Source of the DNA: Clostridia bacterium
Lineage (GTDB): Bacteria; Bacillota; Clostridia; Christensenellales; Borkfalkiaceae
Assembly (NCBI GenBank): GCA_017471945.1
Contig: JAFURH010000066.1
Span: 49,431 to 113,430 of the forward strand
Reading direction: 5' to 3'
Length of the DNA: 64,000 bases
The notes below the pieces were generated by a model. That model did not search any database. It had not been told where the DNA came from and saw only the letters and a program-made list of their open reading frames with translations. Both the position numbers and the translations under genes were made by a program. This document shows, in pieces, positions 7,426 through 15,860 of this stretch (the first letter of the stretch is position 1; each line of letters begins with the position of its first letter).

Positions 7426-8829
7426 ATGAGCGAGCGAATAGAAGGAAGGAAAAAGCCGAATCCGTATAAGGGATTGTTCTCGGCGTTTCGAAACGGGTCG
7501 AACGCAACGCGGCTCTCCTTCTTCGTGATGGGAAGCGGGCAGATCGCGCGTAAGCAATACGCGAAAGGCGCGTTGTATCTTTTGTTACAGGCGTTGTTTT
7601 TCGTCTATCTGTTCGGCTTCGGCGGGAGATATCTCCTGCATTTGTTTTCGGGAAACTTAGGTACGAAAGTATCGGGCGAACAATGGAACGAAAGCTTGCA
7701 GATTTTCGAAAAAGTCGTAGGGGATAACAGTTTTTTGATCTTGCTCTACGGGGTAATGAGCCTCGTGATCATCGCGGTGTTTTTTATCGTTTGGGCAATG
7801 AATATCAAAGGGAGCTACGAAAACGATCTGCGAATCCGCGAGGGGAAAAAACTTCCGACTTTTAAGGAGGACCTAAAAAGTTTGGCAAACGAAAAACTCT
7901 ACGCGCCGCTTTTGATCATTCCGTTTACGGGACTATTGATTTTTACGTTGATGCCGTTGATCTTTATGATCCTGATCGCGTTTACGAACTACGATTATCG
8001 CCATCAGCCGCCCGGGAAACTGTTCGACTGGGTAGGGTTAGAGAACTTCAAAGCTCTGTTTTCCCTGTCGGGCGGAACGTCGTCGTTTGCCGCAGTGTTT
8101 TTCAGAGTGCTCGCGTGGACGTTTATCTGGGCGTTTTTTGCGACCTTCACCAACTATTTTCTGGGCTTGGTGATCGCGCTTATGATCAATAAAAAGGGAA
8201 TACGGCTCAAAGCGCTTTGGCGAACGCTGTTTGTGATCGCGATCGCCGTACCGCAGTTCGTTACCCTTTTGTTGATGCAAAAAATACTCGACGGCGACGG
8301 GATCTTGAATAAGATTCTCGGTACGAATATTCTATGGCTCGGAGACGGTAGATATTTTTCCCTGCTCCCGCGCGTGATGATCATTCTCGTCAATATCTGG
8401 ATCGGCGTGCCGTACACCCTTTTGATGTGTTCGGGGATCTTGATGAATATCCCCACGGATTATTACGAGGCGGCGCGCATCGACGGCGCGTCTACGGTCC
8501 GCATCTTTTTTGATATCACGTTGCCGTATATGCTTCGGGTCACAACGCCTTACCTTATCACGCAATTCGTCGGGAACATCAATAACTTCAATATCATTTG
8601 GCTACTCACGGGCGGGGGACCCGTAGACAATCTGTACTACGGCGGCGGAACGCAAGCGCAATCGACCGACCTTCTCGTAACGTGGCTGTATCGTTTGACG
8701 ACGGACAGAAATCCGCAGTATAATATCGCTTCGGTCATCGGTATCGTGATTTTCGTGATCTCCGCGATCGCGTCGTTGATCACCTTCAACCGTTCCGCTA
8801 GCTCAAAGCGGGAGGAGGAATTTCAATGA
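7426..8829 (+). CDS. ABC transporter permease, MalF-like
   Basis: This 467-residue inner-membrane permease has about eight membrane helices. The N-terminal 150 residues carry two extra helices before the core, as in MalF-type subunits. The EAA motif, which docks the ATPase, is visible as E-A-A-R-I-D-G-A-S with the following I-T-L-P (about residues 346-364). Ribosome site GAGAGGAGG. The stop overlaps the start of the next permease (ATGA at 8826), so the two are translationally coupled. Role: half of the sugar channel with the next gene. Confidence 0.9.
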   Translation: MSERIEGRKKPNPYKGLFSAFRNGSNATRLSFFVMGSGQIARKQYAKGALYLLLQALFFVYLFGFGGRYLLHLFSGNLGTKVSGEQWNESLQIFEKVVGDNSFLILLYGVMSLVIIAVFFIVWAMNIKGSYENDLRIREGKKLPTFKEDLKSLANEKLYAPLLIIPFTGLLIFTLMPLIFMILIAFTNYDYRHQPPGKLFDWVGLENFKALFSLSGGTSSFAAVFFRVLAWTFIWAFFATFTNYFLGLVIALMINKKGIRLKALWRTLFVIAIAVPQFVTLLLMQKILDGDGILNKILGTNILWLGDGRYFSLLPRVMIILVNIWIGVPYTLLMCSGILMNIPTDYYEAARIDGASTVRIFFDITLPYMLRVTTPYLITQFVGNINNFNIIWLLTGGGPVDNLYYGGGTQAQSTDLLVTWLYRLTTDRNPQYNIASVIGIVIFVISAIASLITFNRSASSKREEEFQ

Positions 8830-9689
8830 GCGAAACCAAACTTCGAAAAAACGCTACGAAGCTTTCCAACGCCGTCGTTTACACGCTCCTTGCGGTGCTC
8901 GGCGTGTTGTGGGTATTGCCGATCTTTTATCTGCTTTACACGGCGCTTCGAGTCCGACCCGATACGGGGATCATCAATCAACTTTTTCCTGCGAATTTAA
9001 AGCTTGGGATGGGGAATTTCACCCGCTTGTTTACGCAAACGGAGTTCTCGACGTGGCTTCTAAATACGCTGTTCGTGTCCGTAAGTTCTTGTATTTTAAC
9101 GACGGTGTTCATTTTAATGGTCAGCTATGCGCTTTCAAGGTTACGCTTTAAACTTCGCCGTCCGATTATGAACGTCTTACTCGTACTCGGTATGTTTCCG
9201 GGGTTTATGAGTATGATCGCCGTATACTTTATTTTAAAAGCGATGGGTTTAACCAATTCGCTTACGGCATTGATTTTGGTCTATTCGGGAAGCGCGGCGC
9301 TATCGTATTATATCTGTAAGGGATTTTTCGATACGATACCGAAAGCGATGGAGGAGGCGGCGATCCTTGACGGCGCGAGTCGGCTCGCGATCTTCTGGCG
9401 GATCACGATGCCGCTTGCAAAACCCATTATAGTTTATACGGTGCTGACTTCCTTTATATCTCCGTGGTGCGATTTCATTTTCGTCAACACGATCATAAGC
9501 GATCGGGAAAAGTACACCGTTTCGTTGGGGCTTTATAAAATGATCAACTCGGAAAAGAGCAGTTTTAACGATAATTTCACGCTCTTTTGCGCTGGCGCGT
9601 CGGTGGTTGGCGCGATCATCGTAACGCTGTTTATGAGTATGCAACGCTACTACGTGGAAGGGATCACGAGTGGTGCGGTAAAGGGCTGA
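8826..9689 (+). CDS. ABC transporter permease, MalG-like
   Basis: This 287-residue permease has six membrane helices and an EAA loop E-A-A-I-L-D-G-A-S followed by I-T-M-P-L-A (about residues 178-200). The domain order and length are typical of MalG partners. It overlaps the MalF-like gene by four bases. No ATP-binding subunit follows. The operon ends at the terminator near 9.7 kb. Many Firmicutes power several sugar importers with one shared MsmX-type ATPase, which is the likely arrangement here. Confidence 0.9.
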   Translation: MSETKLRKNATKLSNAVVYTLLAVLGVLWVLPIFYLLYTALRVRPDTGIINQLFPANLKLGMGNFTRLFTQTEFSTWLLNTLFVSVSSCILTTVFILMVSYALSRLRFKLRRPIMNVLLVLGMFPGFMSMIAVYFILKAMGLTNSLTALILVYSGSAALSYYICKGFFDTIPKAMEEAAILDGASRLAIFWRITMPLAKPIIVYTVLTSFISPWCDFIFVNTIISDREKYTVSLGLYKMINSEKSSFNDNFTLFCAGASVVGAIIVTLFMSMQRYYVEGITSGAVKG

Positions 9690-9699
9690 GCATATAGAA

Positions 9700-9739
9700 A
9701 AACACCCGCTTATAAAGTTTGTAAGCGGGTGTTTTTTTG
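9700..9739. terminator. Terminator of the maltodextrin importer operon
   Basis: A 12-bp perfect stem (9701-9712 with 9722-9733) ends in a run of seven T. Four A flank the other side, so it may also stop the convergent regulator transcript coming from the right. Confidence 0.9.
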
Positions 9740-9903
9740 TTATTTTAAAGACTCTGAGTATATTAAGCCGTTAAAGTCTTGCAGAAGTAACCACGAGGTT
9801 GAGAAAGGTAAAGGAGGATTAAATCCCCAGAATTCATTCAAAGAAATTATGCCGTAAAAATTAAAAATTTTTTTCGTGGGAAATGCGCATAGTGAATATT
9901 CGT

Positions 9904-10797
9904 TTAGTCGGAAGATAAAGAAAAAGTCTTTTTATACTGTAAAGGCGTGAGACCGAAATGCTTTTTAAATAGTACGATAAAGTGCGGATAATCGGAAAAC
10001 CCGCTGTCTAAACAAGAGTTTAAAACGCTGGAACCGTTCCGTAAAAGTTTCTCTGCCATAAGTAAACGTTTTTGTTGAATATAAGTCCGAGGCGTGATTT
10101 TAAAAGCTTCGAAAAAATGTCGCTCCAACGTATTGACGCTTACGTGTACGGCGTCGGCAAGCTCTTTAATCGTTATTTTTTGCGTAAGATTTTGATTTAT
10201 GTAAGTAACGACGGCTTTCATTTCTTCGGATAGTAATTGAGTAGTAGGTACGACGGACTCGTTTTTTGTCAGTAAAGAAATGAGCCGAAAGAAATAAATA
10301 TATTGCTCAAGAGGCGCAAGTGTTTTACTGATAAGTTTTTCGCAAATATCCGTTAATTCATTTATATCTGTCATTGAAAGAAAAATAGGCGGACGTTGTT
10401 GCTGAAAAAAGGAAAAGAGCTCTTTGTTTTCTTTAAGAGAAAACAGGATCCAATAATAAGAATGTTTTTGCTCCGCATTATAAATACAATGATGCAGTTG
10501 ATTTGGCGGAACGATAAGTACGTTTCCGTATAAAAGGGGATAAATTTCGTTTTTAACCATAAAACAGGTTTCTCCCGATAAATGAATATAAAGTTCGCAA
10601 TGCTTATGAGAGTGAATGTTCGGGGCCGATTTTTGAGCGGAAGCGTTTACTTGATTACGCTGTATTAAAAAATGAAACGGCTTTATTACGGGGAATAAAG
10701 CCGTTTTTGCGATATGCGCATTGATATCTCTGTGGCTTTGGTCTAAGTTATATTCCGTGTCGCCGATGTCTATAAAAAAATTTTGATTTTTATCCAT
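9904..10797 (-). CDS. AraC-family regulator with N-terminal cupin
   Basis: This 297-residue protein has a sugar-sensing cupin half with the H-S-H-K-H-C-E-L motif (about residues 84-91) and V-P-P-N-Q-L-H-H. The C-terminal half is a double helix-turn-helix domain (about 195-292) that includes I-K-E-L-A-D-A-V-H-V-S and the family signature ending F-G-L-T-P-L-Q-Y. It reads away from the rhamnulose-phosphate aldolase gene and most likely senses a sugar and controls that operon. Its own promoter lies inside repeat copy 1 of the shared spacer, which allows autoregulation. Confidence 0.9.
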   Translation of the reverse strand: MDKNQNFFIDIGDTEYNLDQSHRDINAHIAKTALFPVIKPFHFLIQRNQVNASAQKSAPNIHSHKHCELYIHLSGETCFMVKNEIYPLLYGNVLIVPPNQLHHCIYNAEQKHSYYWILFSLKENKELFSFFQQQRPPIFLSMTDINELTDICEKLISKTLAPLEQYIYFFRLISLLTKNESVVPTTQLLSEEMKAVVTYINQNLTQKITIKELADAVHVSVNTLERHFFEAFKITPRTYIQQKRLLMAEKLLRNGSSVLNSCLDSGFSDYPHFIVLFKKHFGLTPLQYKKTFSLSSD

Positions 10798-10820
10798 AAA
10801 TTTGAATCCTTTTTTTGTAA

Positions 10821-10890
10821 TTTTAATGATTATATCATATTTTTTGGTTAAAAGTCAAATGAAATATGCTCTTATGTATGATATAATTTT
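10821..10890. repeat. Promoter repeat, copy 1
   Basis: It is 59 of 70 positions identical, with no gaps, to copy 2 at 11095-11164 (offset 274). It carries a plus-strand extended -10 (TGATATAAT, with TATAAT at 10882-10887). On the minus strand it carries the full AraC-gene promoter. Confidence 0.85.
10829..10858 (-). promoter_or_regulatory. Promoter of the AraC-family gene at 9.9 kb
   Basis: TTGACT (10853-10858), an 18-bp spacer and TATAAT (10829-10834) with an upstream TG. The start point would lie about 25 bases before the ATG. The spacer closely resembles that of the other AraC gene promoter at 51637-51665. Confidence 0.75.
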
Positions 10891-11094
10891 AACCGTAAGA
10901 TCTATTTTGGCAAAAATGAAAGCGGAATTTATTTTTATACAACAAAAGGTGAAGATATAAGGGAAACATTTTTTCTCAAAGGTTTAAGGAGGGTGGTTAA
11001 CGCTTTTTTAACAAAACGAATCATCTTCCGAATTCCCAATATCTGTAAAAAAAATTTGTTTTTTCTTCACGTGAAAGCATTTGATTTTTTATGA

Positions 11095-11164
11095 TTTTGG
11101 TGATTATTTCATATTTTTTGATTAAAGACCAAATGAAATGAGATCTTTTGTATGATATAATTTT
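11095..11164. repeat. Promoter repeat, copy 2 (drives the rhaD operon)
   Basis: The plus-strand extended -10 (TGATATAAT, TATAAT at 11156-11161) is kept exactly and lies about 45 bases before the aldolase ATG. No TTGACA-like -35 is present, which fits an activator-dependent promoter. The minus-strand promoter found in copy 1 has lost both boxes here. Confidence 0.75.
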
Positions 11165-11208
11165 GTTGAAAAAATTGAACAGATAAAATTTTTTAGGAGT
11201 AAAAAAAT

Positions 11209-12018
11209 ATGAGAAACATTTTTGAAGCGCCTTTTATAAAAGAAATTGCCGATACGACGGCGAATATGTATCGGCTTGGTTGGAATGAAAGAAACGGCGG
11301 CAACATCAGTATGATACTCGACGAACAAGAGATAGAAAACTATCTGGACATCAACAGAGTGATTAGAGAAATACCGTTGACGGTTGCGTTTCCGAATTTG
11401 GCGGGAAAATATTTCGTCGTTACGGGTACGGGAAAATATTTTAAGAATATTAAGGATAATCCTTCTTTGAATATCGGCATAATGCGCGTTTCGGAAGACG
11501 GAAGTAAAATGAACCTGTTGTGGGGCTATGACGACGGCGGAAAATTTACGAGTGAAATTACTATGCATTTGGGCGCGCACGAAAAAAGGCTTGGCGTTGA
11601 CGAAAATCACAGAGTAGTTATGCACGCGCACCCGACGAATTTGATTTCAATGACGCACGTACACGAAATCGACGACGTGAAATTTACCAAGACCCTTTGG
11701 GGAACGTGTACGGAATGTATCGTAATTTTCCCCGACGGGGTTGCGATTTTGCCGTGGATGGTGAGCAGTAGCGATAATCTGGGGCTTGTTTCTTCGGAAA
11801 AATTCAAGGATTTCAGAATACTCGTTTGGGCGCTTCACGGAATGACGGTCACGGGAACGTCTTTGGACGAAGCTTTTGGATTAATGGAAACGGTGGAAAA
11901 GGCGGCGGATATTTATATGCATATCGTTAATTGTAAGGTGAAAAGTTCGATTACGGACGAGATGCTTCGGCAAGTTTGTAATGACTTTCATTTGGAAACA
12001 AAAAAAGGTTGGCTTTAA
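11209..12018 (+). CDS. rhaD: Rhamnulose-1-phosphate aldolase
   Basis: This 269-residue class II aldolase cleaves L-rhamnulose-1-phosphate to dihydroxyacetone phosphate and L-lactaldehyde. The zinc histidines His139 and His141 (V-M-H-A-H-P-T-N-L) and His210 (A-L-H-G) and the catalytic Glu116 match E. coli RhaD positions 141, 143, 212 and 117. The N-E-R-N-G-G-N phosphate-binding segment is also kept. Ribosome site TTAGGAG. Length and residue spacing make this close to certain. A fuculose-phosphate aldolase would be much shorter (about 215 residues). It leads a three-gene operon with fucU and an RpiB-like gene. Confidence 0.95.
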   Translation: MRNIFEAPFIKEIADTTANMYRLGWNERNGGNISMILDEQEIENYLDINRVIREIPLTVAFPNLAGKYFVVTGTGKYFKNIKDNPSLNIGIMRVSEDGSKMNLLWGYDDGGKFTSEITMHLGAHEKRLGVDENHRVVMHAHPTNLISMTHVHEIDDVKFTKTLWGTCTECIVIFPDGVAILPWMVSSSDNLGLVSSEKFKDFRILVWALHGMTVTGTSLDEAFGLMETVEKAADIYMHIVNCKVKSSITDEMLRQVCNDFHLETKKGWL

Positions 12019-12044
12019 GAAAAAATAAAAAAGGAGAAAAAAAT

Positions 12045-12473
12045 ATGTTAAAGGGTATTTCTAAAATTGTTTCCCCAGAACTTTTGAAGATTTTATGTGA
12101 AATGGGGCACGGGGACGAGATTGTAATTGCCGATTGGAACTTTCCAAGCGCGACAATGGGAAAACGGTTGATCAGGGCGGACGGAATCGGAGGAAGAGAA
12201 ATGCTTTCCGCCGTAATGGATTTGATTCCGCTTGATACGTACGGCGAGGATAATTTCGTGTTAATGCATTTAGCGGGGAAAGATACGGAAATTCCCGTAA
12301 TTTGGGAGGATTATCGGAAAATTGCAGCAGAAAAAGACGACAACGTTATGGAATCGCAAATTGAAAGATTTGCTTTTTATGAACGTGCAAAAAATGCTTA
12401 TGCGGTAATTGCAACAGGCGAAACTTCTTTATACGCGTGCGTGATTTTAAAGAAAGGCGTATTTAAAGAATAA
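12045..12473 (+). CDS. fucU: L-fucose mutarotase (FucU/RbsD family)
   Basis: This 142-residue protein aligns over its whole length with E. coli FucU. It shows the I-S-P-E-L-L-K start, the M-G-H-G-D-E-I segment with catalytic-type His22, I-R-A-D-G, and the C-terminal F-A-F-Y-E-R-A-x-x-A-x-A-V-I-A-T-G-E block. The enzyme interconverts alpha and beta anomers of L-fucose. FucU-like proteins may accept related sugars. AAGGAG lies nine bases before the ATG at 12045. An earlier in-frame ATG at 12009 overlaps rhaD and was rejected. Its pairing with rhaD rather than fucose genes suggests it serves a 6-deoxyhexose pathway here. Confidence 0.88.
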   Translation: MLKGISKIVSPELLKILCEMGHGDEIVIADWNFPSATMGKRLIRADGIGGREMLSAVMDLIPLDTYGEDNFVLMHLAGKDTEIPVIWEDYRKIAAEKDDNVMESQIERFAFYERAKNAYAVIATGETSLYACVILKKGVFKE

Positions 12474-12535
12474 GTTCAAGTAGTAAGCGAAAATTTGAAA
12501 GAAATAGAAAAAATTAATTAGGAGAAATAATAAAA

Positions 12536-13108
12536 ATGAAAACGGTAAAAGACAAGTACTTAGTAGTAGGCGCGGATTTTGCGGGATATCCCTTAAAAGA
12601 AGCCGTGTGCGAGCATTTGCGGGAAAAAGGTTGGAAAATTACCGATCTCGGTGTGACGAAAGACAGCGATCCCGACGATACGGAAAATATGTTTCATCGT
12701 ATAGGACTTCGCGTAGGCGCGCAAATTTCCGAAGGGAATTTCGAACGCGCGTTATTGTTCTGTGGCACGGGTATGGGGATACATATCGCGGCAAGCAAAT
12801 GTCCGCACGTGCACGCAGGCGTTGTGGAAAGCGTAGCGTCTGCGCGTAGAGCGATCACGGGAAACGGAGTAAACGTACTTGCGATGGGAGCGTTTTACGT
12901 AGCCCCCGCTATGGCTTGCGATATTGCCGACGCATATTTGAACGCAGAATTGGGTACGGGGTACGAATGGTGGAGGAATTTTTACGAGTTCCATAAGCTT
13001 GCTATCGACGAATTGGAAGCGTTTGATTATGAAACGTATAAGAAAAACGGCTTCAAGGTCGAGCATTTGGGAGATTACCCGATAAAATTGGAAAAGAAAC
13101 CCGAATAA
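12536..13108 (+). CDS. RpiB/LacA/LacB-family sugar-phosphate isomerase
   Basis: This 190-residue protein has the RpiB core: V-G-A-D-x-A-G-Y-P-L-K near the start, and the active-site loop L-F-C-G-T-G-M-G with Cys76. The family interconverts aldose and ketose phosphates. Two oddities stand out. The usual His in the D-H-A-G motif is Phe (Phe15), and there are about 40 extra C-terminal residues. Both hint at a substrate other than ribose-5-phosphate. It is third in the rhaD-fucU operon, so an intermediate of deoxy-sugar or pentose breakdown is likely, but unproven. Confidence 0.82.
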   Translation: MKTVKDKYLVVGADFAGYPLKEAVCEHLREKGWKITDLGVTKDSDPDDTENMFHRIGLRVGAQISEGNFERALLFCGTGMGIHIAASKCPHVHAGVVESVASARRAITGNGVNVLAMGAFYVAPAMACDIADAYLNAELGTGYEWWRNFYEFHKLAIDELEAFDYETYKKNGFKVEHLGDYPIKLEKKPE

Positions 13109-13191
13109 TTGCGCGTGTCGTTTGCATTTTTACGAAAGTATTAAAAAATAAAAAAATAAACAAATAATAATTTCTTAGGAGGAGATTGATT

Positions 13192-14907
13192 ATGAAAAAA
13201 TTTGTAGCATCTATTTTGGCAGCAACTTGCGTACTCGGCGCGATCGGCTGCGGTCCTGTCGGAGCGGATATGGGAAACAACGATGCCGACTCGGACAAAA
13301 CGGAGATTACGGTGAAGAATTATAACGGCGGGGTTGGACGGAAATGGCTCGACAATGCAGTGGAAAGATTCACCGAAGCATACGCAAACGAATCTTTCGC
13401 AGAGGGAAAGACGGGCATTGACGTTAAGGTTCTTGACGGCGATTTGACTACTATAGCCTTAGGAAGCGAAGCGTATCAAGTCTACATAACGTCAGGTGCC
13501 TATATGTCTGTTTCCGAGCTGGCGCAATTAGGAATATTGTATGATATGACGGGTATTGTCACCGATACGACCAGAAAGGGAGATACGTTGGAAAATCTTA
13601 TCTACGACGGCGCTAAGCCCGCCTTTATGCACGATGGGAAGTACTACGGGCTTCCGCATTATGCGAACTCGAACGGCGTGTCTTTTGATAGAGACTTGTT
13701 CGACGAGGCGGGATTGTACTTTGCAGACGAAGAGGAAACGGACGTCGTTGCATACACGGGTAAAGATATAAAGATAACGAGAAATTTCGTCAGCTCGGAG
13801 GATGCGAAAAAGACGGTCGGGATGGACGGCGTAAAAGATACGGAAGACGACGGTATGCCTTGTTCCTTAGAGGAATTTATTCTTTTAATGGACTATATCA
13901 AAAATGAAAAGAGCGATATGTCAATTTCTCCTATCGTAGTTTCCGGTAAGTATCATGGCTATATTCAGCTCTATTTGCAGGGGCTTACTTTCTCGTTGGC
14001 AGGCAGCGAGCAAATGAACAACTATTCTAACTGTACGGGTGAAATTGATATTATCACGGGCTATACGGAGGAACCGTTATTTCCAGGTATCGACTATATC
14101 AAAAAGCCGATTGTCGAAACGGTGACTTTAACGGAAGAGGATAAAAACGGATATTTAACGACGCAGCTTGCGGCAAAATACTACGCGATGGCGACGGTTG
14201 AAATTATTCATAAGGAAGGGTATTTTGCGAAGGAAGCGTATAATACGTCCGTTGACCACTATTCCACGCAAAAGTGTATGATTTACGCAGGCGCTGCGGA
14301 ATACGACAGAGTCGCTATGCTGATGGAAGGTTCTTATTGGTATAATGAAGCCAAAAAGAGCGGCGTATTGAATAGCTACGTCACCATTTCGGGCGATAGA
14401 GAAGAACGCGGGGTTGCTTGGATGAGCTTGCCTACTGCGGTTTATTCGAAGGACGTAAAAGAAGGCGAGATCTCTCCGATCTTTACAGGTCCAGGTGCGC
14501 AGGTTGTAATCAATGCCAATATTAAAGGGAACACGGAATATGAAAAGGCTTGCGCAGCTTTTGTATCGTTCCTGTATTCGGATGAAGAATTGGCGGCGTT
14601 TACTGTGGAAACGGGCTGTACGAGAAACTTAAAATACTCTTTAACCGACGAAGAGATCGGCAAGATGCCTAAATTCTATCAATCTCTTTGGAACAGCAGA
14701 AAAGAAGACGGTAGTAATACGCTTATAAACTATCCGACGACTGCGACGGGATTGAAGGTTGCCTCGCATATAGAGTTGAACTTGAACTCGGCGATGTGGG
14801 AAAAATTTAACCTCTACCATTACGTTCGCGGCACCAAGAACACGAAACAGATGTTTGAAGATATGAAATACACGGCAAGTAAATGGAATGAGGTATTAGA
14901 CTCTTAA
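13192..14907 (+). CDS. ABC transporter substrate-binding lipoprotein (large family-1 type)
   Basis: This 571-residue protein has a lipobox G-A-I-G-C (Cys20) and a family-1 solute-binding fold. At 571 residues it is longer than maltose-binding proteins and in the range of oligosaccharide binders. The ATG at 13192 follows AGGAGGAG. A TTG six bases earlier is less likely. It is first in an operon with two permeases and then large surface proteins, so it probably collects what those proteins release or bind. It resembles the binding protein at 59.0 kb in its C-terminal third. Confidence 0.87.
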   Translation: MKKFVASILAATCVLGAIGCGPVGADMGNNDADSDKTEITVKNYNGGVGRKWLDNAVERFTEAYANESFAEGKTGIDVKVLDGDLTTIALGSEAYQVYITSGAYMSVSELAQLGILYDMTGIVTDTTRKGDTLENLIYDGAKPAFMHDGKYYGLPHYANSNGVSFDRDLFDEAGLYFADEEETDVVAYTGKDIKITRNFVSSEDAKKTVGMDGVKDTEDDGMPCSLEEFILLMDYIKNEKSDMSISPIVVSGKYHGYIQLYLQGLTFSLAGSEQMNNYSNCTGEIDIITGYTEEPLFPGIDYIKKPIVETVTLTEEDKNGYLTTQLAAKYYAMATVEIIHKEGYFAKEAYNTSVDHYSTQKCMIYAGAAEYDRVAMLMEGSYWYNEAKKSGVLNSYVTISGDREERGVAWMSLPTAVYSKDVKEGEISPIFTGPGAQVVINANIKGNTEYEKACAAFVSFLYSDEELAAFTVETGCTRNLKYSLTDEEIGKMPKFYQSLWNSRKEDGSNTLINYPTTATGLKVASHIELNLNSAMWEKFNLYHYVRGTKNTKQMFEDMKYTASKWNEVLDS

Positions 14908-14927
14908 TGCTTAGGAGGGTTAGTAAT

Positions 14928-15848
14928 ATGGATAAAAAGATCAAAAGAAGCGGATTAAAAAGAGGTGCAAGGCGTTGGATCTTTTTCTTGGCGATTGTAT
15001 CTTTGCCCGTTCTGCAATATTTTTTCTTCGCGATATATACAAAATTCGAATCCGTTTTAATGGCTTTTCAAAAGTATAAAATCGGGAAAGGCGGATACGT
15101 CGGTTCGTTCACTTGGGATAACTTTGAGTGGGCGTGGGACGTCTTTACTTCCGGCGGGGATATGATAGGCAGATCGCTTATCGTTATGGCGACGAAAATG
15201 GTTATCACTATCGGCGGTGGCTTGTTCTTTTCGTACTATGCGGCTAAAAAGTATTTTATGTCGAATTTTTTCAGAGTGACCTTGTATTTGCCGCAAATGT
15301 TGGGTGGTATCGTACTCGTCGTTTTGTATCAATACTTATTATCCGACGTTTACATAACGCTTTCCGGCGATCCGACGGGATTGCTCGATAAGGGTGCAGA
15401 CAGCGCGTTTATATGCGTTCTGTTCTATAATCTTTGGGTTGGCTTTGGTGGAAACGTTATGGTGTTTTCTACCTCGATGAGCGGTGTGAACGAGTCCGTT
15501 GTCGAAGCGGCGCGTTTGGAGGGGATTACCCCCTTGCAGGAGTTTTTATATATTTATATTCCTGCCATCTACCCGACCTTTGTGACGTATTTCATTGCTT
15601 TGATCGCCGGCGTATTTACCGACGGGTTGCAGCTTTATACGTTTTTCGCTGGGAACTTAGACCGCGATCTTTATCCTGTGGTTTTTGGGCATTATTTCTT
15701 TGTAAAGACAACGGAAGCGAAAATGGTCGGCACGGTTGTCACGTATCCGAATCTTGCGGCTTTGGGTATTATCTTCTCGATTATTTTAACGTCGATAATT
15801 CTTCCGTTGCGCAAAATTATGCTTAAACACGGACCGAGAGAAGACTAA
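14928..15848 (+). CDS. ABC transporter permease (UgpA/LplB-like)
   Basis: This 306-residue protein has about six membrane helices and an EAA loop (E-A-A-R-L-E-G-I-T, then I-Y-I-P-A). The ATG at 14928 follows TAGGAGGG with a normal gap. An in-frame ATG at 14907 that overlaps the previous stop codon has no ribosome site. It forms the sugar channel with the next gene and is the partner of the binding protein at 13.2 kb. Confidence 0.88.
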   Translation: MDKKIKRSGLKRGARRWIFFLAIVSLPVLQYFFFAIYTKFESVLMAFQKYKIGKGGYVGSFTWDNFEWAWDVFTSGGDMIGRSLIVMATKMVITIGGGLFFSYYAAKKYFMSNFFRVTLYLPQMLGGIVLVVLYQYLLSDVYITLSGDPTGLLDKGADSAFICVLFYNLWVGFGGNVMVFSTSMSGVNESVVEAARLEGITPLQEFLYIYIPAIYPTFVTYFIALIAGVFTDGLQLYTFFAGNLDRDLYPVVFGHYFFVKTTEAKMVGTVVTYPNLAALGIIFSIILTSIILPLRKIMLKHGPRED

Positions 15849-15860
15849 GGGAGAACAGAA

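Larger units (their letters stand above)
10798..11208. other. 410-bp divergent regulatory region
   Basis: No gene was seen. It contains two 70-bp direct-repeat promoter copies, the minus-strand promoter of the AraC gene, and a roughly 200-bp stretch between the copies with an orphan GGAGGG (10987-10992) that has no reading frame behind it. The stretch starts with bases resembling the beginning of the aldolase gene (a GGAAACATTTTTT-like string), so it may be a decayed duplicate. Confidence 0.5.

Noticed and set aside
6740-7507. Antisense frame of 255 codons over the importer binding-protein gene
   Set aside because: Reverse shadow of a well-supported lipoprotein gene. It also crosses the intergenic gap into the permease and has no start signals.
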